Positions 26,155-38,100 of a stretch of DNA of 64,000 nt are shown piece by piece (the first letter of the stretch is position 1; each line of letters begins with the position of its first letter). The notes beneath the pieces were generated by a model. It was not told the DNA's origin, ran no database searches, and saw nothing but the letters and a program-made list of their open reading frames with translations. The stretch is from positions 1,488,001-1,552,000 of the forward strand of contig CM076949.1 of assembly GCA_039566865.1 (NCBI GenBank), given 5' to 3'. This stretch comes from Aurelia coerulea. Lineage: Eukaryota > Cnidaria > Scyphozoa > Semaeostomeae > Ulmaridae. The position numbers were made by a program, and so were the translations under genes.

Positions 26155-29100
26155 AGGTAATCATCATCGTCATCATAATTCCTATTGTCATCATCATCAA
26201 AAAGCTAAAATGCACTACCTATATTTCAAGGTATGGCATCTTAAAGAACATAACAAAAACTGAACTTGTGCACTAGACATAAAGTTATACATGGCAGCTA
26301 TAGGTAAACTAAACTTTAAAAAACTGAACTATAATCAACTAAACTAGACTTCAAGGTAATAGACTTTCTTGAGACTCGCGAACAAATACGTTTCTCGAAA
26401 AGCCTTTTAGCGAAAGAATCTGGTAAATTGCCTAGTTTTGATGGAATCAATAAAGATCTAACCTTTTGCCCAAGTGTTTTCTGGTAATAGCTTAATGCTC
26501 TGTAAGAAAACAGACCTCAGATGCATCGATTGTGCACTACAGCTACTACCTTAAGCACTACCTCCCTTACCGCTCAAACTATTGGGCAGGTTTTGGTTAA
26601 GGTAGTAGTAGCGATAACAAGGACGAAATCATGAGTCTGACATTGTATACATTGCCATGTGAAAAATAATGATCATTATGCTTAGGCCATCCCTCTGATC
26701 CAAATAAATAATTATGTCTATTTGCCATGTTTTCTTGGACAAATCTTCAGCTTTAATGGTTAAAAATTTATATTCATTGGTTGCTTATATCTCCTTGCAC
26801 TTTAACGATGGCGACAGACTGTTTGAAGGGAGATTAACCTTCGATGTAAAATCGAAATCAAAAATCATTTATGGTGGCATATTGTAAAAACCAGACCATG
26901 GAACACGAGGACCTTCATGTGCTGTTGTAGGACCACTCATGGTAGACTTGCCCAAGTCTATTTCGTCAAGAAAATTGAAACGTTCAGATAGACTTATTAC
27001 AGTTGACGAAATAGACTTGGGGCAAGTCTACACTCATGGTGGACTTGCTTCAAGTTTATTCCATGCCTAATGGGCGTTTTCAGGAACAAGGTATTTCGTC
27101 TCCTCTGCGAAAGAAAACGAAGGCGAAGAGAAACTAAATTTGCTTTCTTTCTTCGCGTTTCTCCTACACAGAGGGACCGAAACTATTCGTTCTTGTAAAA
27201 CGCGTGTAATGCACGACATTGGCTTTGGAAACTCTTCATTTGAAACGATATCACATCACGTAAAATAGCCCTAATAGGACTCGTGCCACCCCAAACAAGG
27301 CACAGTCGGCTTAAAATCCGAGTCATATTGGCACAGCGTCAGCAAAAACGCTTCACCTGTGAATTTAGCCATTGGACAAAATCGGACAAAATGCCGAATT
27401 CTCGTATCTTCATTTTTGGACCACATTTAATGATCCTAGGTTCCTAATGTCTGAAGGTCCGGTTTTACTACCTGCCATTGAAGGTCGCGTTTCAATTGAG
27501 GTTTCACGATCATCAATCAACATGTCCTAGTCTCTCTTCCATGAGACTCATCAGCACTTCTATTGTCTTGACAACCACAACCTCGACCTCAAACATGTGT
27601 CTGTTAACCTATGATTCAAAATAAAGCTGCGAATACGTCCTTGCAGAAATCATGAAAATATACAACTTTGGTAGGGTATCGTATTGAACTTTTAATTTGT
27701 ACTTTATTTTGGTGAGTATATTTTGCTGTAAAGTAAGAAAAGTAAAAGAAATGTCGAATGTTAGAAACGGCGAACTTTAGGCCTGGATTCTGTCGCTGCA
27801 GCAGTAACAATTCAAACATTTGCAAGAAGATTTACTCAACTCTTTGATGATTTGAATATTACATGGACCCATGGTTCTTAAAGTTTAACTCTTCGACGCT
27901 TATCCACATAAGAACTGCTTTTATCATCTATGGAATTGGCCTATGTTACTAAGTATTTGATGAAACATCGCTTGCTTTGCTTGTTCCTATCACGTAAATA
28001 TTTTTCTCGATTATTTTCTTAGTTTTTCCATCAAACTTCGCTTCAGTGGTAATAGGCCGTAATAATGGTGGCGCTAAAGCTCCTCTAATTTCCCACAAGG
28101 CCGAGTTTTATTTTACCTTGGTGCTCTGACTTTAAAATTTGCTCCTCCATAGTAGATTCTTTTGAATGAGGCCATTGCTCCAAATCGACTGATCCTTTGC
28201 ATTGTAACGATTGTATTTACCTGGATTTAGGGATGCTGTACGAGTCATTGTTGGTACTATCCATCGAGTAGGCCTTCCCAGCCCCCTGGCCATTTGTGCA
28301 ATTAAAGTAACGAACTGGACCAATGGCAGCCATGTCTTTAGTACAGCCAACGATAAATGCGTTCATTATTCAAAGCCTGGGAGCTAGAGAAGCGTTTAGC
28401 CGTCACTGGTACTTCCCTGAGAAGTCCAGTCCCTCAGTCCAGTCACTGAAATGACGTCAGGGAAGCCGAATGGAACAAAGAGATAAATCTTGCGCGGAGG
28501 CTCTTCCTGAAGGAACCAGATCTGTAGGCCGTTGGAAACAAATTTAATGTTCAGTATGATGAAGTGATAACTGGATGCTTTATGATAATAAAGGCGGTAC
28601 TAAAGTTTGCCTCAGTTGTTTTTCATGTAATGTGTGGGAAGTATTCCAAAGCAGACGATTTTTAGATTTGAAAGAATCGGTTACTTAACTTCGATTTAGA
28701 TTCTGTTCACAGTGGATCGAATTTTCACTTTCTGATACTCAAGTCTCCACTGGATCTAAGCGGTATGCACAAAACGGGCGTCGTTTGTGATAATGATTTG
28801 AAAGGTCGTGCATTTAGGTTTTAAGAGGGACAGTGTTTTCCATTTTGTGACCAGTTGGCATATCACTTCTTACTAGTTAATAGGGCGGTAATGTAGAGTG
28901 AGGCTCAATTTGCTTCTCGTGATTAAACCTATACTTTTGCTTTCTCAGCTGCTTTCTTTACTTTGCTGAATACCCTTTGTGCAATTTTCACAATCTAGCA
29001 CGTGCTGGTAAAACAAACTATCATCTGTGCCAAACCCGGTGGCCCAGAATAGGATCCATTGTTTAAAGGCGCACACGGGTAAAATCACGTGATTAAATTT

Positions 29101-32100
29101 CAGCTTCTTTACCCGCTCTTTTTGCGTAAGTTCGTGCTGGGCCCAACCTCGTTCCCAGGCCCACCATTGTCTTCCTTAGGTCATCGATGTTGGCCCTGGT
29201 ACCGGTTGCCGCAAAAGTGGCCATTTGGGCGCCATTTTGTTTTGCATAAATTATCAGATACAGTTTATTACAAACACTCTCTTGTCTCCATATGGAAACT
29301 GAGTCCGACAGATATGACTGCATGTCAGCTGATTTTGATCCATAACATACAATGTAATAAGTCGGAAACATCGAGGAAAAAGTATGAAATTGTGACGAAA
29401 AATAGCCGTTGCTCTAACGCTAATAATGCAGTAGATGATTCGAAAAACTAAAAACAAACACTTTGAGGTCCTCTTATCGACCATGTTAAAGGTATTTAAA
29501 CATTAATCCGGGGTTAGCAAGTGCATTTAATAGGAAAATAAGCACGATTTGTTTTAGTGGAAAATGGGCCTAAGTCGAAATTTTTCGAAAATTTCACCGC
29601 AGCTTCGAAAATGAAATGGCTCGTTATTCTCCCAATTTCAGAGATAAATAGCAAATTAAAGTCGAAATAGGTAAAGAATGTGGTTTTCCGTCGAATTTTG
29701 ACATTTTGAGGCCCTTTTCCGAGCGCAAATATGAGTTACCGTGCAAAATGGGGTAGGCAAAAATTTGCCCCCATTTTCAATGCACCCGCGCGGAGCCCCT
29801 GAAGGCGGTATCCAATTCCAAATTTCGTTATAAGATTCGCAGATGAGTTGGCTCTTGTAAAAATTTTTCCGTTTTGAAATTGGTCAAGTAACCATGGAGC
29901 ATTGACTCCAAACGTAACCTCGGGTAAAAAAATCGGAACATTTTTTTTCAACCCCCTTTTATGACGTCATAACGACCCCCAAATTTCTTGAAACTTAAAA
30001 ATTCAGATACGCCTATGTCTTTTACCCCTTGTAAGTCCCTTCTCTGCTCCATGATTGCTACTAATGTTTTTGAAATCGTGATCAAATGGAGGCCATTTTT
30101 GAATGGGAATCAATAGGGATGGGCCCCAAAATGACCAAATATGCCAAATTTCTACCGCAAGCGCAGACAGATGGGGTTCAAACCCCCATCAACTAGGAAA
30201 CATTATGACTTTTAAGGTATACTAAAAATCGGTTTTCAAATATTTTGTCCCGTTTTCCGGTGACAGCGACCCAAAGTTGACTGATTTTCTGCCAAGCAAT
30301 AAGCCTTTGGAATTTGGAATAATTAACGAGGCCTTTGTTACCGAATAGCCAATCAAATTGCGAAATTGACCTGCCCGGTACCAGGGTCAGTACTGACGTA
30401 GGAAGCTGGCCCTAGGAACCAGGTTGTGCTGGGCCTAGCCATATTACCAAAGCTACGAACTGCCATTGTGGCAGCCATTCTTGGCTGATGGGGCCACCGT
30501 GTATAAAATTTTGAAGTGAATGAAATGAAAATGTGCAGTGCAGAAAACTGTTGGGTATTGCCTTACGTGCCTTAAAGGGGCTCCGTCGCCAAACCGTAAA
30601 CAAATCTGATAACTCCGCACGTGGCCATTGTTCTCCATTTTTTTCTGCAGTTTGTTTGGTGGCTTCACCCAAGCCACCAAAAAATGCTCGTTAAAAATCC
30701 ACTTATATCCAAGCAATCGTAAGAGATGAATGTTTGGATTTTTTCTTCTGTGCAGTACAAAGATCTATCTTCAAAATGATGCTTTCATTTACGAAAAAAC
30801 AGGTAAACATCTGTGTGACATTGCCCATCAAAAAACTTCAAAATCACCGTTTCGACCGAAATTTGGAGACGGAGACGAAGACACTTGGTATATGGCTGAG
30901 TTGAAGGTAGAAAATTGTATTGAAGTTCCCATGATGGCCGGTGCTTCTTTGTCTCCGTTGCGCATCTTGCGCACTGTCATCTTTAGGGACTTTAGGATAG
31001 TTGAGTCTGCACGCAGGCTACTTTATCACCGCTTCCTCCACACATTTGCTTCGATTTTATGGAAACATTCCGCACTGCTAGCTTACATCCTTACTGAATT
31101 GCATGCCCCCTTTTGCAATTTTCACAGTGTAAAACGCGCAAGTAAACGAACTATCTTGTGTGCTAGCTCGGTGGCCCAAGAAAAGGTCCACAATGAAAAA
31201 GGCCACAGTTAGGACAGATGCCCAGAAAAGTTCAAACAATGGTTACGATAAATCGCACTTCAAGTGTGATAGACCTCTTCGAGGGTGGCTTGATGCACTG
31301 TCTTTTGATGCCTCTCAAATTTCGACCAATTAAGTTATGCCATGTCATGCCATGAAGTCATTTGTGATGCTCCACCTTTGGAAGATTTACTAAAGGGTGT
31401 CCACAAACCCATTCAATGACCTGCCTGTATTTTTTCCAATCCTAGAAAGACAACTCTTTATAGTGCTGGAGTATACGCAATTTGAACCATGTCACATGTA
31501 TTGATGTCCAATATATTCCAAAAAAACTAGCTGAGAACTGCCTGTAAGTCAAGGGCCAGTCATTCAACTTTGTCGTTACAAGCTTTGGCACCTTATGACG
31601 AGGTTCTGTTGCAACAATTCTCTTTTTGAGGAGGGTCTAGCACTTGCCAATAAACTACTAATGTCCTTTAGAATCTATTCATTTGAATATCTCACCATTG
31701 GTTGCTTTGTAGGTCACATGACCTCGATTTTGCGGATCAAAATTTGGCACTTTGCAGATTTATTTTCTGATTTATCGCTTTTTGCCCCCAGTCTCCCCTT
31801 ACTTTAATGCGTGCTTCTTATTGATATCTCCAGTCCTACGCTCTCCATTAAAATGTCTGATGAAATCCTGGTAAAAGTTTGAATTTAAAGATTCATGGAA
31901 AGATCAAGTTCTTTGAAGCACACAACAACCGTAGTGCCACAGGCCCACATCAGCTATATTGAAACCTAGCCTGTGTTAATAGTTGGGGGGGGGGGTGAAC
32001 TTTAAGGAGAGAGTGATGGAAGATTAATGTTATTTTCTAAATCTTGCAATTTATAGAACGAAACGTGGAACTAAAACCGAACCCTCCTTTAGAGATATCT

Positions 32101-35100
32101 CTAACATTATCGGAACTGCTCGAATTGGTTCTGCTGTCTTCAAATGAAAGTGAGGTTATTGTCACTTTTGTGGAGGACAAGTCTCCTCTATGGAAACTCT
32201 TGCTGACTTGTTTGTCTTCCAGCCTTACAGCCTGTCAGCTATCTTGACGTTTTGGCAGTCTCATTTCTTTCCTATTTTGAAGGAAACTTTAGTCACCACC
32301 AAATCACAACTACTACCAAACTTGCATATCACTTTCTCCCAATTCTACCACATGCATAAAACGTATTAGGTCATATACGTCAAGGCCATAACTTGTGGCT
32401 ACTTCGCCCTAATCGCGAGATTTTCACACTTTCATTGACGCACTATTGTTGTGTTTAACCCGCGGCATTGCGGGGGCACTGCTCAGTCTCAGGATTGTGA
32501 AGGTGGATTTACATATCAACCGTGTTGTTTGCCAAACAGTTTTCCACATGGCAATCTGTTGCCGTCTTCGAATTAATTAAATCGTTTGAGGAAGTTGTAA
32601 GATAATCTTACAATCAACGTATGCATGCATTTGGTGTGGCACCCCTTAGAGAGCCATTGTTACCCAGGGTCCTTTGCCGGCCCGATACAATTTCAGACCT
32701 TCTGAAAGTTAAATTTGGCCTAAACAGAAACTATACCGGGTGAGCCAGGAAAAAGTTCCCACTTTGAAAATTCATAGCATCAAGAGTACTGAATGGATTG
32801 GAAGGAATCAATATTTGCTTGACAGCCAAAAGATCGAAGTATTTTTGTGATTTTTCTCGCCTTCTTAGGAGCACTGGAAAAATTGGTAAATTGAAGTTTA
32901 CAAAAACTTGACGGTTGCAAAATGAATAAAAAAGGCCTAAAATGCTTGATCAAATCATAAAGGACTCCTCCCTCAGAACAATAGAGAAAATGCAATTTCT
33001 CATGGGTGAGAGATATATCGTCTGCACATTTATTGCCATGGGATTGAAAATCTTTAGTATCTGTTTGAAAATCTATGTCTTATAACTCTTGAGATAGGTG
33101 AAACGCATGTGCGTATTGTTCTGTGTGAGGAGAGTCCTAACAATTTGATCAAGTGTTTCAGGCCCTTTTCAGTCATTTTGCAGCCATTAAATTTTTGTAA
33201 AGTTTAATTTTACCTATATTTGCAGTGCTCGCAAGAAGATGAGAAAAATGGCAAAAATACTTCGAACTTTCGACTGTTAACTAGAATTTGAATTATTCAA
33301 ATCCGCGAAGTACTTGTGGTGCTACGAATTTTCGAAAGTGGGAACTTTTTCTGGCTGACGCGGTACATCCACTGTGTTGTAGGTGTAGCTGAACACTGAA
33401 CTGCTAAAACAATTCGACAAAAGTAAAGCTTTTCTATCAGTTCAACTACAACAGTGTGGATCCATGGTTTCCGCCTAGGCCAAATTTGACTTTCAGACCG
33501 TCTAAAATTTCAGTGTGCCCGCAAAGGACCCTGGGTGACAACGGCTCTGGACATTTCCACGATTGGCCTATAACATAACCATTCACTACTTCTTTCGTTT
33601 TACAAGAACAGTTCCCTGCGATGCTGCTGACAGGAAAGTAATTATTTTGAATTTAACGCGTTTGCCGAAGTGCTTATCGCCTTTTACCGAAGTGCTTAAC
33701 GGGTTTTGCCGAAATAGTAAGCAATGCGTACCGACACGATGACAATGGTGCTAAATGCACGAATTTCTGTCCCTAAATTTAGAGTCAATACGGTGGTATC
33801 ACGCAACATACCATTGATACCCAGGGTGCCTGGTATGCTGAACTTGTGCGAAACACGACTGAGAACAATGCTCCTTTCTTCATGACGGCATTTTTGCAAT
33901 AGATTTTCCAGGGTTTGCTTTGGTGTGGTCTTTTCCACTTGAACGTCAGTGCTCTAGAAAAACAGTAGGTTCTTTGCTAATAAATTATTTAGCAGTTTAG
34001 TTTGTTGCAACAAAATTTGTGCTCTTGAGCGTAAAATCAATCAACATCTCAAAGAGACAGGGTGGGTTGGTTCAAGCACAAGCACTCCCACAATTTTGCC
34101 TCCTGATATCAGCTTTTGTGTACTTTTGTGACTACACTCATTTTTTTTTAAGAATCTGCTTATAAGAAACGGTAGGCTCAATTTTTCAAAAGCTAAGAAA
34201 CAACCCTAGCTGAATTGAAAAAGCTAAGAAACTTTTGTAATTTACAGTTTTAATTTTCCTGTTGCACTCAAAAATGTTTGACATTGTACAGTTATAGCAA
34301 CTGTTTAGACATTATTTCTAATGCAAATTATGTTATTTACTGGCTTTGAGATCTTACTAAGTAATTTGGGAATCCTTTAGACAAAACAAAGTTAACTCTA
34401 CATTTCCGGCATTAAAGATATAAGAAACATGTAAGAAACTTTTGGTAGCAAAATGGTCCCAAAATTTAAGAAACTGCCTGCCAGCCCCAGACCTTAGTTT
34501 CTTATATAAAAAAATGAGTGTATTTGTCATGCATGACCAATGTGAAAGAGATACCCTACTAAATACCTGCGTAGAAGATACCCCCACAGATAAGGTGCAT
34601 TGAGGTGCACCAATATCATTCAATTCATGCATACTCTTGTAACCAACTACTCTCTTGAGAGTTCTCAATTCTGGAAGACTACGAAGTCTTGAGTCAAATC
34701 TTAGGCAACATTGATCTAAGATATGTTTTGATCGTTTCTCTCTTCGCATCTCCGTTCTTTTTCTTGTTTTTAATATTCTTTTTGTTGTCTATCCAGTTCT
34801 CATTCTCTGGTAACTAAAAGGCCAGAACCTTTCTCCAAGTATAGGTCAAGGGTGCCTACCTTGTAGAACTGCGTTTATTCCCAGTACTGTTTTCGTGACA
34901 TAGTGCACGGAGTAATTGCTGTCCTGTTATTTTAGTCATGACGAAAAACTGTCCTCATTATTTTATTCCTGCAAAGTTTTCTTTTTGTGATTAATTTTCG
35001 ATCACTTTATAATGATCAACGGACTCGTTTATGATTACAATCAATGATTCCTCGCTCGATCTCTCCTAACTCCTTCGGAAATACTTTCAGATGATGCAAA

Positions 35101-38100
35101 ATTTCCATTAGATAGTGATTAACACCTTCTTCCCCTTAGGGTTGGAACCTTGTGTGGTCCGTTCCAAAATTTATGGGTGGCCGAAAGAAAGATCAGCTTA
35201 ATTGCTTGCTATTCGTTATGATATAGACAGGAAGAATTTTGGGTATCTAGACACGGAAATCTGTCAATAGTGTATCATTGTATCCTTTTTAATGATGACC
35301 AAATCTCGTGATAAAATTTGGTTTTATTTACCCACTTGCTGACAACCTGGATTAATTTTGCTGTTTCATTGTAACGGACGCCATAAATAGCTAGTAGTAA
35401 CAGCCAATGCATTTCACACTCTCCACAATTCACGATTTTTTGAAGAATCTGACCTACATGAAATGATTTTTGAGGCATGATATCACGCATCTGATTTGCT
35501 TAAAGAAACCCATTAGAGTTCAAGAAAAACAGGCTACATGCAATATGGGCAATAAGGAAACGCTGTAGTCGTTGTTTCTTCAGAAATTTTGTTCCTCCTT
35601 GTGTCCCTGTGCCTGCTTCTCCTGGTATCCCTGTGTCCTGCAACAACTACACCGTTCATGGCTACAGGGAAACAGTGAGGACAAGGACTTGTAGGAATAC
35701 TGTAACCGCGTTTATTGAAGCAAGTGAAATCAGGGGTTTAGGGTCACTTTAGTCCCTATTATCCCTTTTGTTTCTTTCCTATCTCAACATTTTGAAGACG
35801 TTACTCTTCTCCCTGCCATTCTCAATGCACATGCAGCTCTCTCCCTTCGTTGGGACATATCATGCCATGAACTGTACCTTCAATGAACTGCCATGCAATC
35901 CTCTATAACACGTTTAAACATGATATATTCGAGATATGTGTTGCTTTATTTCACGTCATTTAATTCCAGGCTGTTTCATCACACACTTCATTTATTTTTA
36001 GATAGCTGTATCTCCTTACAATACCAGCATAAGTTCCAAATCTTTAAGAATGTCATTGTAAAATTATAAGACCTATTTCTTTGAACTGACTGTCTTCAAA
36101 GAAACTTTTGCTATTTTGCTATTTCGCTACCGTTGGACTTTTCTGAAATCTTCAATTTTTTCAGAATTATGGTGTTTTTCTTCTTTTTTAAGAAATTCAG
36201 AAAAAATTTCAAAAACTTAATGCCATGCTACCGGTTGTCCCAGGAAAAAATTCTCCCATTTGAAAAATCACCAAACTTTGATTACATGGCCGATCTTCAC
36301 ATGTTTTTGGCAAGTAGTTCAAGAACCAAATTATTCTCTCAGACATAGCTGATAGCTGATCTTGTAATTGGTTTTAGAAGTAGCAAATTTCGGTCTATTT
36401 AGGGCTACCTGGTTTTGAATCATACTTCAAAAAAGCACATGAGCAAGAATGACAGAAAGAAACGCGCACTATGATTTGAGACTTCAAAGATAATAAAAGA
36501 TCTGAGAATTTTGGCTCTCAGGCAAGACTAACAATTTTTCTTCAAACTTATCGCTCAAACTAAGTTTTATCATCGTGTAATTTTGTTGCTTGAATTTCTC
36601 CGTTTTAGGCCATCCTTCAAAGGAAAGCCATGTCAAGGTGAACGAATACGATACCAAATTTGCAACACGAAGGTAAATATTGAATTTCAATACTAATTCC
36701 AGCTCCCAAAGATTACTATGACAAAATTTCCCAACCTTACTTCGCCTCTTTCCCCACCAAATTGTTATGGGTACAACCTGTGTGGGTGGGAAGGGGTTTC
36801 TGCGACAATATCCTTAATGATATAAGATAGAGTTAGGACATTGCTTGTGTTCCAGTGAAAGTAGTTAGTCTATACATTTATCAAGTAGTTTTGTCAAGAT
36901 TTTAAATATGAGATAATTAAACATTTTAGTGATATTCTTTCCAATAGATTATACATCTTATGCTACTACTAACTACTACTGCGAATTTTATTGAAGACAA
37001 GAGTTGTACATTGACAGCCAAGTTGGGATGATACCCCAATATATCAAACTTTGAAATCTAACCCAATCCTACTTTAGTTTAATGTGTTAACCCTAAACCT
37101 AACCCTAATTTATTTCAAGGTTTTCACATACTGGTGTCCTCCTCAATTTCTGTTTATGCTCTGTTTATCAATGGCTGGATGGAAACCTTATCTATATTTG
37201 CTTACCTTTTCAGGATTGCCCATCTGATGGCATTGGTTTCCGAGATGCACAATGCGCTGCTTTTGACAGCAGACCTTACAGAGGAAGGCTCTACAAATGG
37301 AAAGGTTTTCATACCCCAGGTAGATTTTTCACTTTTAATCAAAAATGGACAATTGATACTTATCCTCTGTTCAGTCGCTACATCTTTATTAATATTTTGT
37401 ACAACGGAAATACTTTGCCTTTTTCAGACACAGCTTCGGAAAAAATTTTTACATTCTAGAATCTCTTTGTAATAGAAAGAAGATGGACTACCCATGCAAA
37501 ATTGAGTTCAACAGTATTGTTATGAGTTGCAGGAGATGGATTTCTTAATTCAATAGTGAATACATCGTATCAAAAGTGAGAAAATCCACTGCCTGTTTTA
37601 TATCTAATGAAAGCCTAATATCGAAAGGTACACCCAAAGATTTAAAGGCCCATTTTGTTGATAATCCAATGCCGAAATTTCGAAAGTGGGGGTTTGGAAC
37701 TTCGCATTCTTTCCCGAGTTTGAAATTAATTCAGTTACTTGTCTCAAGATACCAGCCTGATTTGTTTTCTGAATCTTAATTACAGGGAAAGAATGCTCAT
37801 TGATTTGCAAGGCAGAAAAACATCGCTTTTATGTCATGATGAATGCACATGTTGCAGATGGAACACCTTGCAGGCAAGGGTCATACGATCGATGTGTTGC
37901 CGGAGAATGCAAGGTTTGTTTGTTGTTTTCTTTTGAAGAGTGAAATCATTAGTAATGTATAGACCGAATTGAAATCAGAACTATTGGTTAGATTCCCCTG
38001 AAATCAAGTTTCGTTGCAGAAAAAGTTTAGATAGGTAAACTAAATAGTCATCTTCTTCTCTCACTTCAGAAATTAGCTAAGATACAGCTTCGTGTCGGTA

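Larger units (their letters stand above)
11527..36672 (+). other. Exons 6-9: disintegrin-like region and first TSP1 repeat
   Basis: Exons 11527-11671 and 12897-13004 encode [25 protein letters not shown] and SSCDNDG, matching the cysteine-rich disintegrin-like module of ADAMTS proteins. Exons 13504-13649 and 36609-36672 encode WCIGGNCVS, then the central TSP1 repeat ([19 protein letters not shown], residues 275-293) ending RYQICNTK. The repeat has the full WxxWxxWxxC pattern known for C-mannosylation and CxxSCG, the consensus for O-fucosylation. The two exons of this repeat are separated by the 22,959-bp intron that contains the BARX-type gene. Confidence 0.88.

Noticed and set aside
25949..26263. 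Poly-methionine, poly-isoleucine and aspartate/histidine frames
   Set aside because: Pure translations of GAT/ATC triplet repeats.
30730..31212. 160-codon + strand frame, the second longest in the window
   Set aside because: It starts inside an AGGGGCTCCGTC MITE copy, continues into another dispersed repeat, and shows no recognisable domain.
37089..37108. Interstitial telomere-like CCCTAA repeats
   Set aside because: Only about three imperfect units (AACCCTAAACCTAACCCTAA); too short to mean more than chance or a repair scar.
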